DNA of 64,000 nucleotides, taken from positions 12,491,501 to 12,555,500 of the forward strand of contig BSBM01000007.1 of the NCBI GenBank assembly GCA_027924585.1. The letters are read 5' to 3'. The DNA is from Larix kaempferi. Taxonomy: Eukaryota; Streptophyta; Pinopsida; Pinales; Pinaceae. This document shows positions 31,388-43,302 of this stretch, piece by piece. Numbering within the stretch: the stretch's first letter is position 1; every line of letters starts with the position of its first letter. Position numbers and translations under genes: made by a program. The notes beneath the pieces are model-generated. The model did not search any database and was not told the DNA's origin. It saw nothing but the letters and a program-made list of their open reading frames with translations.

Positions 31388-32907
31388 TGTTAGGCATGGC
31401 CCAAGTAAGGAATTTTTTAGAAGAACAGTTTTGGAGCTTCAACGCAGCTCAGATGAAGGCATTTTTGGTAAGACATTTTTGGAAGTTGCGAAGTTGAGTG
31501 CAGCACAGTATCAACAAGATGGGAACTACATAGCTGAGATCCGGTTCCGCGAAGTGGTAGCACCGCGAAGTGCCAGCAGGGAACCTATTTTGGGTAAAGA
31601 ATAAGGGGAAGGTTAAGCTGCGAAAGGGACCTGTTTTGTCGAAGCACTCCATGATTCCCAGCTGGTGGGTAAGGAGTGGTGCAGAAGGAAAGCAACCAGT
31701 CACACGAGTGAAGGAAGCATGACATGAATCGGTCGCACAAAGCCATTAGAGAAGGAATGACAAGATGAAATAGACAGTGAGCATATGATCGACAGGGCAG
31801 GATGAAAGCAACGTGACCATGCACAGAGGATGGCCATGATGGAGAAGTCGCTATCAAATCCTAGCAGTCTTGGTTAGCGAAGTAACCATGACGATTTTGG
31901 GTAACCTTAGGGTTTTTGGCCTGTTTGATTGTAAATACGTGACCTCAGGGAATGATCTATAAAAGGGAACATTTTTTAAGGGGTTAATCTTCTATTTGTG
32001 AATTGTTAATATTTGTTGTTGAACATTGATCTCTGTTGTGAGAAGATTGTAAAGGCTCTGCAAGCTGCGTGCACAGAGACCTACAAAGAGGAAAGAGAGT
32101 CTGCAGCTGAGTGCACACACTGGAACTGTTGTACCCTTCCCAAAGATAATACAACAATAGTCACTGTGGACATAGCTCCCATCCTGGGGGTGAACCACGT
32201 TAAATTTTGTGTTATGCGATTGCTTATGTGTTTGCATTTGTGTCTTTACTTATGATGAATGATTAACTGCTGCTTATGAGTTTATGTGTTTACTTTTATA
32301 TGTATTCTCCATAAAGATGATGATGGGAACATTATGTTAAGTAATCACCTGTATGAATCAATGCCAAATGTACCAGCACATCACAGTTAGATGAATGGAT
32401 GAACTAGTTGGACAAACACTTAGCGCAACACCGGAAGTGAATAGTGGTATCGTGTTTGTTATAGTGTATAAGGTTGCAAGTTTCCAGCTACTATGCTTGT
32501 TGAATGTGTCTTGTTACATTAAGTAAAATATATTAAGCTTCATAATTTTGTAATAGGAAGCGCAGTCTCTGTGGCGTTGTCCTATTGTCAGGTAGTTTCT
32601 CCGCATCATGCAATACTTGGATGTGCGATAGCTTAAGTGTTCATCGCGAAGAAGTGAAACTTCGTGCAGTCCGAAGTCCGTAGGGTGAGTCCCATAGAGC
32701 GTTTCTCACCAATCTGTTTAAACACTCATCACCTGGTTGTGGAAAATTGATTCCACAACCCCCCCATTGCTTCACCTCGGGTGAGACCTCGGTCTGTTCA
32801 TAGATTGTTTCCAAAAGGGCCAATGAAAAGGGGTTTGGTTTGTTCCTCAAACTGCGTAGAACCTGGGTCTTTATAGAAAACCTCAAGAACAGTTATACAA
32901 GCCAACA
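31388..32907 (+). repeat. Element C: 3' LTR (1520 bp)
   Basis: TGTTAGGCATGGCCC to AGCCAACA, collinear with 11422-12952. TATA box TATAAAAG at 31958-31965. Conserved C-run/GGTGAGAC block at 32741-32787. It lacks the 37-bp duplication of the 5' copy. Directly followed by the second ATGGA target duplication (32908-32912). Confidence 0.93.
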
Positions 32908-33330
32908 ATGGATGAACGCATGAACCCATTCCTGCTTCAGTCTTATTCCCCGTGCACTTTGAAACTCTCCCAGATGATCTCTTGGATCACCCCTTCCATT
33001 GTATTTATTTTTGTAGTAGCATTCCTTATCCCCAAATCTAACTTCCATCAATTGTCGACATAGTTTCCAGCTTGTGATTGATGACTTTTGCGCTACCCAC
33101 CACCTTGCTGGCATGGCCTTCAATGCTTTTTCTAACGCCATCAGTTGCTGATATTTTGATACCTTTTCTTTGAATTCAGTGATGAAGATAGAAAAATGAG
33201 GTAATACTTCATATGTCGGAAAATGACATACCTTCGTCGCTACCCATTTCAACGACTGAGTGATTCATGCACATTTTATGAATGACATCTCATGTAATCG
33301 ACTCTTCTAGTTTTCTAGAACCTCATTGGA
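32908..33330 (-). pseudogene. Element B: second capsid-like domain, N-terminal half
   Basis: Minus-strand reading: CHFPTYEVLPHFSIF, then LMALEKALKAMPARWW, SWKLCRQLMEVRFGD, YNGRGDPRDHLGEFQSA and EWVHAFIH, where element C interrupts. The remainder is at 11201-11421. Matching D segments are LPVYEGIPSLSDFL, ALDEELKAALAR, YDGRNDPRGHLIKCQ and EWVHAFIHTLDE. It follows the protease on the minus strand with a decayed joint containing stops. Confidence 0.82.
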
Positions 33331-33390
33331 GTCTAACAACGCCGAAATAACACTTAGCCACCCTAATTCCCTATCGATGGTGGGATTGAT

Positions 33391-33860
33391 TTAATCCTTT
33401 GAAACATTGTAGACATTGTGCCATCCTTCTGTAAACTCATCCCTCATTGGTTCAACATACCTTTTCCCTTCTAGTGGATCAAGCAGGGCGATTACCCTCA
33501 TGTCGTGGTTTTCAAAGGACATCATCCTTTTCTTAAAATTGATGACATCCTGATTCTCCATTTCCCAATCTATTCCCAACAACACTGGATATGGGATTGC
33601 ATTTTCAACTATCTCTATGACATCGAAGTCTGCGTAAGTTTTCAGTCCTTCTACTTCGACAGGAAGATGATATAATTGACTAATTGCTGTGAACTTGCTC
33701 TGATTTTCCAATTGAAGCTGCACATGGGGCCATACCAATTGTGGTTTCCCCATCATCTCCCATTTTTTCTTAGTCAGGATGTATACATCTGATCCTAGGT
33801 CCAAAATGATAGAATCTATATCGTATGCACCAATCTAGGCATTCATCCTCATTTCTCTGC
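33391..33860 (-). pseudogene. Element B: aspartic protease
   Basis: IGAYDIDSIILDLGSDVYIL carries the D-L-G-S active site. It is followed by VQLQLENQSKF, YADFDVIEIVENAIPYPVLL, GIDWEMENQDVINF and MRVIALLDPLEGKRYVEP. The order and the LLGIDW motif match elements C and D. One stop lies N-terminal to the active site, near 33836; the core frame is open from there. Confidence 0.87.
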
Positions 33861-34925
33861 CCATATTCTTCCTGTGCAATCGGTTCATTGTTCGATCCTA
33901 GTGCCCTTCCTCCTTTCGATACAGTAAAATAGCTATCTCTACTAGTGCATCTTGATCCTTCGTTAATGTCAAACAACTTTCTAGGAAATTCCTTAGGGTT
34001 CTGACCTTCCCTGGTGACCTCTGTGAATTTTTCGTATCAAATATCGATGACATCTCATAAATAGGTTCTTTTAGGCCTATAGGTGGCAACGTATTCTTTC
34101 TCATCGCATCTCGCGCTTCCAAAAAGGTTTTCTTCTCTGGTTCCGCATCAAATCAAACCCATTTATGGGTTGCAGGTCAGACATTAGGCAGTGGCCTATC
34201 TTTTCCTGTCACAACTCCTCCTCTAGTTACCACTGCGACATTCACAGGTCGACTTCTTATCTCTGTTGAGATATTCTACACATTCAGATTAGCGTTCTGG
34301 TTATGATTTACATTCGGATTCGGTTGTGGTTGTGGTGCATTCTCAGTCTTCCACTTCGCAATCAACTGAGGACAATATTTGATATTGTGGTCTGCTGCAC
34401 TGCAATAGGTACACTGTGAAGTTCGATTCGGATAATCCCTCTGATAATGTCGAATCTGGCCACAATTATAGCACGTAATTGGTCCTCAACCTCAACCAAA
34501 AGTTCCTCCGTGACCAAAACTACACGCTAAACTGCACAAAATCCTCCTCCAAATCCTCCTCACGAATGATTGTATTGTTGTTGATTATATTATGGTGGAT
34601 GATACTACGGTTGGTTATACTGCAATGGTGGTTGGTTATACTGCGACTGCGGTTGATTTTAATGCGACTGTGTTTGATTATACTAAGGCTATGGTGTATT
34701 ATACTATTGTTGTGGTTGTACAGGAGTTTTCTCCTCTCCCTTCATGAAAAATGTATCTGCAGTGTTTTTTCAAGGAAATCATATGCTCTACAATCCTTGT
34801 CCTAATGACCAACTGATCGAAAAAAGTTACAAAAAATATTAGCCATCTTCGACACAATATTTTGTAAGTACACAAATTCTTCTGAGCGATGTCCCCTAGT
34901 TTGACAAATTCAACACCAGGGAATT
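33861..34925 (-). pseudogene. Element B: Gag linker and CCHC knuckles (left part)
   Basis: Minus strand. The linker (33898-34122) includes LPPIGLKEPIYEMSSIFDT and TLRNFLESCLTLTKDQDALV. Upstream of it are two knuckles: CYNCGQIRHYQRDY (last Cys lost) and CTYCSAADHNIKYC, near 34390-34480. Then comes an Asn/Tyr/Gln-type low-complexity stretch (34500-34720) and the remains of an extra knuckle, WC-stop-ICQTRGHRSEEF, at the insertion point of element D (34926). The frame resumes at 47010. Confidence 0.72.
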
Positions 34926-35796
34926 TGTTGACTCAAACCTAGTCAACAGGGGTTCCCATCGCTGTCGACACCAACCTACCGCGATCTCCCTGAGCACCAG
35001 CCCAGACAACTTTTACCCTATCCAGCGACACCTACAGAGCAGATGAGGCCTCACCCGAGGTGATCAAGGGAGAGTGGACAGAACCATGTTTCCGCCAAAT
35101 AAAGGAGGATAATTGCGGCGACAATTACTTGCTTAATCTAACTTATCGCAACATTCAAGACAAATCTATGCATTCATGTTTAACATCATTCATAGTCATA
35201 GCATCATTCAATAGAAACATTCATCGTGACAAGTATAACATTAAAGTATCAACTGTAGAAAGAAATCATAGCACCAATTGTGAGTTGCAACATGCATTAA
35301 CATAAAAGGTACATAGGGAATTTCACCAATAGTTCTGTCATGTCATATTACTTCAGCAAAAACCTTGATACAACATCTCCGTAAAACTAGATCTCAGCAA
35401 TATCTCTTTATCTCACATACATACTAAAAAATGCACACAATCAACATCCAAAAATTGTACCCATATCAGATCATCGACACTTACAACTCATGTCTATATA
35501 TAGGCTTCCGCCTTTACAATGCTTTTCCACTTACTAACAACTTCCTAACCGACAGTTGGACAAATGACCCAAAATCTAACAGACGCGGTCCAAGTGACCC
35601 AAAAACCCACCTATTGCGGTACAATTAGCCCAAAATTACATATCATATGGTCCAATGACCCAAAAACCCGCATACTGTGGTACAATCGACTCAAAAATAC
35701 ATAAAATAATCTAGTCTTATGTCTTCCAGGACCTCTTCTGACATGTCGCAGCATCGACGATGTTGCGATTCTTCCTTACAAAACTGCCTGCCAACA
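34926..35796 (-). repeat. Element D: 3' LTR (871 bp)
   Basis: The plus strand runs TGTTGACTCAAACC to CTGCCTGCCAACA. Partner 46139-47009 has the same length. A palindromic TATA box (CTATATATAG) is at 35494-35503 and the conserved block at 35048-35093. About 26 differences from the partner over a 310-bp stretch counted by eye. Left flank GAATT compares with TAATT on the right, so the target duplication matches in 4 of 5 bases. Confidence 0.93.
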
Positions 35797-35806
35797 GGCC
35801 CCCAAC
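35797..35806 (-). other. Element D: polypurine tract
   Basis: The minus strand reads GTTGGGGGCC directly before the LTR TGTTGG, like the GTTAGGGGCC of element C. Confidence 0.6.
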
Positions 35807-35849
35807 ACAATCTTGTGGCTCACCCTCAAGCCACGTCAACTAGACATGG

Positions 35850-38763
35850 TGTACTCTATGATCTTGACTTTGAAGTCCTCATACTGCCACTCGATTGTCG
35901 TCACCATTTCCTTTGCTGTCGTAGCTGCCTCCTAGCTTTCGACGATGTCCTAGGGCGATGTGTGCGCTCAACTTCGTAGCCACTTATTGACGATGTCCCT
36001 GCACTGCCTGGATAACTTCACCAACCTTTATCATGAATTGGCCACCAACATCTTGGAACTCCTCTAGCTACGCGACATACTTCTTCTGTCGCTCATCTGT
36101 CTTGGCGACACGCTACTATAGATCTTTCAAATCCGTAGACTTGGAAACCTGCTCCATCGGTGGCATCACGTGCATCGACGCTTTGAGTGTCGCCAACTAC
36201 CCCTCAGCTTCCTGCCGAACCTTCATCAACTATTCAACCTGCTCATCCTGAACAATTGGCCCCCAGAAATGCACAGTGTCAGCTGTGAGCCTCGTTGCTG
36301 ATGTTTCCATATCTGCCAGTTGCATTGCTATCTCCTTAATTGTGCATTTTCGGTCATTCACTTCTGCTTGACGGGTTTCGAGGTTCACCTGAGATTTTAG
36401 CTCCTGGTTCTCATGTCATAGCTAGACAATAACAACCCCCATTTTCTACACCCATTGAAGCATATCCACCTATTTAGTGATCTCCAGCACATGGTGATAA
36501 GCCTCTGCAATGGCTCGGTTTACCCGCACATTGACATCCCACATACTCGCCTTCTCTGCGATGAGAAGGTCCTTCTCTTTCTTCAATTCTTCAATCTCAC
36601 GAGCCTTCTGAACTCATTCCTTCTTGATAACTTCCTTGAGTTCATCCACACCCTACCATGCTGCAGCGGATCTTCCTGTCGGATCCTCTATGGCTGCTTG
36701 TGCAACTACCTCACATTCCTGCAACTTCGTGCACTTAACACTGACCTTGTGCATTTTGTCAGTCATTTCCCGACTAGCCATCATCTGCATAGTTGCCAAT
36801 CCTTGCACCGATAATGCATTAACATTGATGGACACCGTCTTCAACTGCTGCAGCAAGGTGTTCACAGCTGCATCTTCAGTCACAATCACAATCGGGGGAA
36901 TCTCCATATTCCTGACCTACGGTTCAGTGCCGATTGTGCTAACTTGTGGTGCCACTGCTTCATCTAGTACTCTCTGCTAAACCATGTCATACAAAGAGTC
37001 CATACGAGAAATGAGCACATGGAATCCTTCATCTGTCGCCCTTATCATCTTCTGAGCTGCTGCGGTGGATGCATCAGCGACTACTTTTATGAGTCGGCCC
37101 AAGTGTGCTTTCGTCAGTAGGGGGAGCCCACTGATCATCGCAAGGTCCTAGTGTCCTTTCGTTCTATTTTCTTCTAGGGCCTAGTTGTTGTCATCATCCG
37201 TTGGTGTTTTGACAAATTCTTAATCTGAATCATGATGACTGTGCGGATCCTGTGTAGACACGCGATCATCTGGACCTTGCACTTGTTCCCCAGCATCAAT
37301 CTCGGCCGACCCCATAGGTTCACGCCATTCCGCTGGCCAATCATTCACAATAGCCTCCAACTCTACCGTCGTTACCGTATAGGATGTCAGCAACCATTGT
37401 TTTTCTGGGTCACGGCGGGCTTGGACATAAATGGATTATGGTCGGATTGTGAAGACCATGACCGGTTTAAACTGTGTTGTGGTTTCTTCAGAAAAACAGG
37501 GCACCCTCATCGCAGCTGCACAAAGCATCTCCCAGTATAACCAAAAAACAAATCTACATTCCTTATTCTGATCTAGTTCTCAGAAAAACCACAAGTTCTG
37601 ATACCGCGCGCCACGACGCTCTTTCACGGCATCAACCTCCATACCCTGGTACACATCGGGCTCCTTCCAAGACACAAATGCAATCAATAGCAGTGGCCAG
37701 CTATATGTGAATGAGTCTTTATCGGCTTGAACCACCACGGCATCCTCTACCAACTGATTCAGCAAAAACAGCGACCAGTTCATCAGCACCCCAGCGGCAC
37801 ACTATTCAGCACACGCCACTATGCCCGAATTACACTGATTGGGTCGACCACTCCGTACCACTTTGCAAGAAAGTATCTTGGTGCAAGTGAGCACCTCCTG
37901 ACCATTGATGCTGCTAGTGTGGTAGCCCTGACCATCCTTCTCCAAATCATAGCACTTGACGAACTGCGCAGCCATCTTTTTGTCATTCTCCTTTCCATGA
38001 AGATATTGCGATGGGTCGACCCCATCCTTGGGAAACACAATAATTTCTGCGATCAAGTGCACTATGACAGGAATTCCTTTGTCCAGCCACAACGTACCAT
38101 CATGAAAGTAGGCCAGCAGGTGCTTCACACATGCATTGACCTCCGACAGCTAGCCAAAATGGGGCATATTGATAAGGCCTAATAGGCCTACTAGTTGCAA
38201 ACCCCACGCCCAATCACGCGGAACCGTCTTACCGCTCAATTGCGATCCTGGCTCATACAGTTGCAACGTAATCTCCTTTTATGCCACCATATCATGGTCA
38301 TCATATTTCAGACGCATTAGTGCTAGTGCAATGTCAACAGAACACTCCATTCCTTCTGGCAGTGTAGGCATCTTCAGTGGGTGCTTCTGATTCCTCTGCA
38401 CCTTGCGGGAAGGTGCCCCAGGTACCCCAGGTCGACTGAGGGAACATACCCCAGGATATCAATGGCCAAGAAGCCTTCCCATGCGGTGGACTCATCAATC
38501 CTATAGCTGGATGGCCCTGCTTCCCCTTGAGCTTCCCCCGCCCCAGCAGTGGAGGAATGAAGATGATGCTTGCTCTGCGGTGACTCAGACAGCTTACCCC
38601 CCCGACATTTCTTGGCAATTACAAACATACCCACCGACATGTTTGCAATCTCTACTTCAAGATTGACATCTCTGGAAAACATGACTTCTTCTTCAATGTA
38701 AATCCCGGTGAAAGGAGACTCAACCTCACTGCTAATATCAACTATTTCTAGCTCTCGTGGCAT
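35850..38763 (-). pseudogene. Element D: env-position additional ORF with coiled coil
   Basis: Minus-strand partner of the element C ORF at 28454-31375. N-terminal part (38763 downward): IVDISSEVESPFTGIYIEEE and an acidic Ser-rich segment. Middle: HLLAYFHDGTLWLDKGIPVI, VFPKDGVDPSQYLHG, LMNWSLFLLNQLVEDAVVV, TYSWPLLLIAFVSWKEPDV, RGARYQNLW, VNDWPAEWREP. The last third has several heptad-rich segments (TLLQQLKTVSINVNALSVQ, EELKKEKDLLIAEKASM, QELKSQVNLETRQAEV). Roughly 20 stops and shifts. Conservation of the same landmarks in two elements argues for a real protein; its function is unknown. Confidence 0.7.
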
Positions 38764-39399
38764 ACCTTACCCAGCTTCGCAACTGATGGCTTCACTGGCG
38801 TAATTGACAGACCCACTCAAGACTCAGCACTATGCAAGTGCAACAGAACCTTGCCTAACTCGCAACTACACGCACCAGGAAACAATGATACTCTACCACT
38901 CTTCACAGGCACTTAACAACTAAATTTTTGGTTCCTTCCGACCAACTTCGACCCATTCTTATAGCTTCCAATCGGATCCTCCATAATCATCACTAAATCC
39001 ATCATTAACTCAACCGAAATCTCGTATTAATGACGCAAATCCATCGTTGATCCTATCAGCCAATCGACCAGATCCACCATTAATGCCCATCATTTGAACA
39101 AGCACCGTTAATTAAGTATTTTAACTTTTGGCATTTATTGCTCATTTGACCCAGTCACGACCCTGCCACTTGTTGTGGACCACTCCTAACTTGCGGCACA
39201 AGCCTCCCTGCTTCTGCATTCTGTTCCTATTGGTGTGCCATCCTGCCACCAATCGATCTACATACACACTTTTTTTTTTTCGATGCTGCTCAGGCATCAC
39301 GTTGTTCCAAGCCCAATCGATAGGGCTTCAACCTGCTACCATTAATCAACTTTGGGAGCATCACTCCATCCAATTGCTGGAACTAGACCGCTCCTCCTG
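38764..39399. other. No gene seen (spacer after integrase in element D)
   Basis: No domain on either strand. A run of ten T (39271-39280) and a C/A-rich composition are the only notable points. It corresponds to the spacer at 27791-28453 of element C. Confidence 0.5.
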
Positions 39400-40330
39400 A
39401 AATGATGCTACTAATTCGATACAGACCAAGCCAATGCATCTACAATTTTCCTAGATGTTTCATAAACTTGCTGTCGTACAACAACACCAAGTTGCCCTAT
39501 TGAAACTATTTTTTTTTAATGTGGAGATCATGCCAAGCTTTCTGACGATCCTTCTCCACACCTTGGTGAAAACCTGCGATAAAGCGATCCTCCTCCAGCT
39601 CTATTAACTACGCTAGACGTTCTTCTAATGTTGTTGCATCATCCATTCCTGTCACTGCTGCTATGCATAGACTTGGAACGATGTATTCCATTGGCATAAT
39701 TGCTTCTTGTCCATACATGAGCTTAAATGGTGTCTGACCCGTCATCCTTTTACATGCAGTGCGATAGGCCCACAATACTGCTGGGATTTTTAGATCCCAG
39801 TCATCATGGTTCACGTTGCACACCTTTGTCAGTGCATGTTCCAATATCTTGTTGAAAGCTTCCACCATGCCATTTTCCTGTGGATGATATGGCGTACTCT
39901 TCTTGTGCTATATCTGCAACTCCTCGGTTAATGTGCTGATGGTGGGATTGAGAAAGTGGATGCCTTGGTCACTCAACAATATTTTGGGGCAGCATAAGCA
40001 ATTGATAATAGTGTCAAACAAAAACCGTGCAGCCGTGGTTGCAGAACAATCAACGAATAGTGCAGCTTCCGCCCATCTTGTCAAGTAATCTGTCATCGTG
40101 ATGATTTATCTAGCACCAGTGCGCTTACCCGGTGGATTGATTGGTGCCACAAAATCCAATGTCCATTTGTCAAATGGCTGTAGTGTTAACTGAGGCATCA
40201 ACGGCATCTCATCCCTCTTGGATGGCTTCCCAGTTCTCTGACAGACACCGCACGACCGCGCGTATTCTGTTGCATCATTATGCAGTGTGGGCCACCAGAG
40301 CATTGCACAAAGCATCTTCCTGACAGTCGC
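39400..40330 (-). pseudogene. Element D: integrase
   Basis: Minus strand: LWWPTLHNDATEYARSCGVC with C-x2-C, then FDKWTLDFVAPINPP (Asp), ILLSDQGIHF (Asp), [15 protein letters not shown] (Glu), [30 protein letters not shown], then EEDRFIAGFHQG, AWHDLHIKK, LVLLYDSKFMKH and HWLGLY (GPY module, P changed to L). Frameshifts near 40100 and 39905 and a stop near 39608 inactivate it. Confidence 0.9.
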
Positions 40331-41232
40331 TCAACCGCCATAGTTCCCTCCAACCACACCTCCATGTGCTTCTGAAAGGATCTTCGCTTGCTCATGTGGC
40401 AAGACACACCATTGCAATATCTTGTCTGCACCCATCTTGTATAACTCTCCTGCGATGAGCTGGAAGTCGATAGATTTAACCACCAACTGCTTCTTTTGAC
40501 TAGCGGTGAACTCTTCGAGTGCAGTACATGTTGCCAGAAACTGAATAATTTCTTCAAAATAGCCATCGGCTACTTCAACCCTAAATAGTTGCGCATCAGG
40601 AAACTTGTCTTCAATATTACTTAGCTCCTCTCCTGTGTCAATCCGCGATAGATCATCAGGTCCAGAATTCAACCGCCCTGGCTTCATAAGTACTTCAAAG
40701 TCGAACTCTTGAAAAAAAGTAACCATCGGCATATCTTCCCCCCCAACACAAGCTTATTGACCAGGTACTTTAGGGTAGAGTGGTCTGTGAACATCTTAAA
40801 ACGTCCACCCAATAAGTAGTGTCGGAACTTCTGCAGCACATAGACCATCGCCAATCCTTCCCTTTTAGTAGTGGTGTAGTTTCTTTCAGTAGATGATAGC
40901 TTCCGACTAGCAAAAGCAATAGGCTGATCAAGGTCCCCCTCTCCTGGTTGCGCCAGCACTACACCGAGGGCAATTGACGATGCATCGACATGGACATGGA
41001 ATTTCTTACTCCAGTCTGGAAATACTAGTATCAGTGCTGAAGCCATCTTAGTCGTTAGTTGTTCGAAACTCTCCTGACATTCAGTGCTCCATTTAAATAT
41101 TGCATCTTTCTTTAATAGCTTCTCCATAGGGGTGGTGATCATTGCATATCCCTTGATGAACTTGCAATAATACCTAGTATGCCCCAATGTTTCCCTCAAC
41201 TTCTTAATAGTGGTCGGCGGTGTCAAGCTCAA
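40331..41232 (-). pseudogene. Element D: RT connection and RNase H
   Basis: Starts SLTPPTTIKKLRETLGHTRYY after a shortened thumb, then EKLLKKDAIFKW, FHVHVDASSIALGVVLAQ, DQPIAFASRKLSSTERNY, TTKREGLAMVYVLQKFRHY, MFTDHSTLKYLVNK, GGKICRWL; after a frameshift near 40700: VTFFQEFDFEVLMKPG and SGPDDLSRI. The spacer to integrase includes QLIAGELYKMGADKIL. The RNase H acidic residues are kept. Confidence 0.92.
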
Positions 41233-42205
41233 AATGAGCGCAATCTTTGAGTGATATTTGGTGTTGGCGACAACGTTCCAGAATCAACCACATATTGGAC
41301 ATATGATTGCGGATCAAACCATAAACTATCCAATCATCCATGTATACCTGCAAGAACTTCTGGATGAAATCCTTGAATGCAACAACAAATACTTGTGAGA
41401 ATATTGCAGGTGCATTCTTCAACCCAAATGGCATCACGGTATACTGAAAACATCCCCATTCGGTCATGAAATTCATCTTGTGGCGGTCTTCTTTTGCAAT
41501 ACGGATCTGATGGTAGCTTGAGAACCCATCCATGAAAGAATACATCTCCTGGCCACCTACTCCCTCAAGTACTTCATCAGTAAATGGGGTCGGAAAGGGA
41601 TCATGCAAGAAGGCATCATTCAACTTCTGCAAATCAACGCAGATGCATACTTCACTAGTCTTAATGTCATGTACCACCATAGGACTAATCCAGTCTGACT
41701 CTTCAACCGGTTCAATGATACTAGCATCCAACATGCGATCAAGTTTTTCCTTGAACTTCTCCTTATGTCGTGGATTGAGCTGATAAGGTCGCTGCCTGAT
41801 CGGTTTAGCATCTGGTTTCAAGGGAATCTTCATCTCGCCTAGATCACCCAAAATACCCTTCATTTCAGAGAACTTTGTAGGGAAAAGGTCTTGGAACTCA
41901 TGCAGCAACTCAATGACTTTTCCCATCATCTCATCATCCCAATAATCTCTAACATTCACAAACTTGGGAGTGGCCTCCATCCCAATATTGATCTTGCGAA
42001 GCTTCAAGGGATGACTAAACGGATCAGTTAGCGCACCAAGTGGAACCACATCGCGACTTCCTTCAGACTCTGGAATATTGACATTCCGCTGGTCATCAGC
42101 GTCTTCGGGCCCACCAGTGATATTATAACATTCCATTATGGATTTCATCTGGCAGTGCATGTGCGGATCCACCGAGTACACCATGGGAACAACCTTTAGA
42201 ACCAC
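41204..42205 (-). pseudogene. Element D: reverse transcriptase with intact YMDD, thumb deletion
   Basis: One open frame of 333 codons: an acidic spacer (ITGGPEDADDQRNVNIPESE), FQDLFPTKFSEMKGI, KPDAKPIRQRPYQLNPRH, ASIIEPVEESDWISPMVV, ICVDLQKLNDAFLHDPFPTP, DGFSSYHQIRI, QYTVMPFGLKNAP and the catalytic VYMDDWIVYG. After CRQHQISLK about 30 residues present in C (the KKC...LLGH-VC...VDP segment) are missing, and the frame runs out. The deletion shifts the connection domain to another frame. It is the best-preserved RT of the window. Confidence 0.94.
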
Positions 42206-42660
42206 ATCGCGGATGATCTACAGAGCGTTATGGACATCCGGGTTGGGATCAGAAAAATTGAACGTATGAGTAAAATGTATTGTTAGCTCCAACCAAGTAG
42301 TGATTTCTCCCCGTAATTCAGCTGCAGTATACCATGACCGCGACATTTCATCCAAAGTATGGATAAATGCATGAACCCACTCATCTCTTGGTCGCGATGC
42401 CCATAATGTCTGACACTTTATCAAATGGCCCCTAGGGTCATTCCGACCATCATATTTCCCCGTGTGGTAGACCTCAGTATCGCCGAAGCAAACCGTCATC
42501 AATCGTCTCCATTTCGACCATCCATCAATTGATGCCTTGTGTGTCTCCCACTAGCGTGCTAGAGCAGCCTTTAGTTCTTCATCCAATGCCAACAATCATT
42601 GTGGTTCTGAAACTCATTCCTCAAACTTCGCCAGAAAGTCTGACAAACTAGGAATCCCTT
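42206..42660 (-). pseudogene. Element D: second capsid-like domain between protease and RT
   Basis: The protease frame runs directly into this domain: LHEVSFYMCGLITQTLC, VTLPVYEGIPSLSDFLAKFEE, stop, LLALDEELKAALAR, then YDGRNDPRGHLIKC, RDEWVHAFIHTLDEMSRSWY, AAELRGEITTWLELTIHF, HTFNFSDPNPD. It matches the retrotransposon Gag consensus and the equivalents in B and C. The in-frame fusion with protease (one ORF covers 43204-42614) is the strongest evidence that the domain belongs to the polyprotein and is not a stray insertion. Confidence 0.82.
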
Positions 42661-43302
42661 CATATACTGGTAGTGTGACTGTTTCAGTGGCGACGCAGCA
42701 TAGCGTCTGCGTGATTAACCCACACATGTAGAATGACACCTCATGCAAGCAGTTCTGCCAGTGTTCTAGTGCGTCATCAAAGTCAGAAGACGTAGAGCTA
42801 TCACTACGCCATCCTAGCTCACCTTTGGCAGTTGGATGAATATAGTCTTTGAAAATGTCAAATGCATGGTCCCATCCACTGGGATTGTCATCCTTCACTG
42901 GCTCAATGTATTTGCAACCTTCAACTGGATCCAATGGGGCTATGACTTTGAGATCACAGTTTTCAAAAGTCATCATCTGCCGCTTGAAGTTGATTACCGC
43001 TCCACTGTCACTAGCCCATCCGATCCCCAGTAACGCAGGATACGAACTTCCTCCTTCAACCACTTCGATGACATCGAAGTCAGCATAGGTATTCATGCCC
43101 TCAATATCTACCACCAAACGTGGGACTCTCCCAATGGGTGTTACTTTAGCGTGGTTAGCTAGCCGGAGTTGTACAGGGGACCAGCTCAATGGGGGGCTCC
43201 CCATTTTCTACCATGCTTGCTTGGTTAATATTTTGACATCCGAACCAACATCTAAAATAACCGAATGAACGTCATAATCCCCAATTTGGATATTCATTCG
43301 CA
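42661..43302 (-). pseudogene. Element D: aspartic protease
   Basis: MRMNIQIGDYDVHSVILDVG then GSDVKILTKQAW, a stop, WSPVQLRLANHAKV, VVDIEGMNTYADFDVIEVVE, YPALLGIGW, INFKRQMMTFENCDLKVIAP and LDPVEGCKYIEPV. Active site D-V-G-S. The flap-side LLGIDW has become LLGIGW. One TAG between active site and core breaks it. Confidence 0.87.

Noticed and set aside
34926-35796. 5' LTR of element B
   Set aside because: It is 871 bp like 46139-47009 and collinear with it; element B has its own LTR at 49108-49930 and the B gag frame continues across both ends of D.
36455-36980. Plus-strand ORFs opposite the element D additional ORF
   Set aside because: They are shadows of the minus-strand coding frame, with no domain of their own.
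39271-39281. Poly-T tract as the tail of a SINE or LINE on the minus strand
   Set aside because: No element body or target duplication recognised next to it; the region is the spacer of element D.
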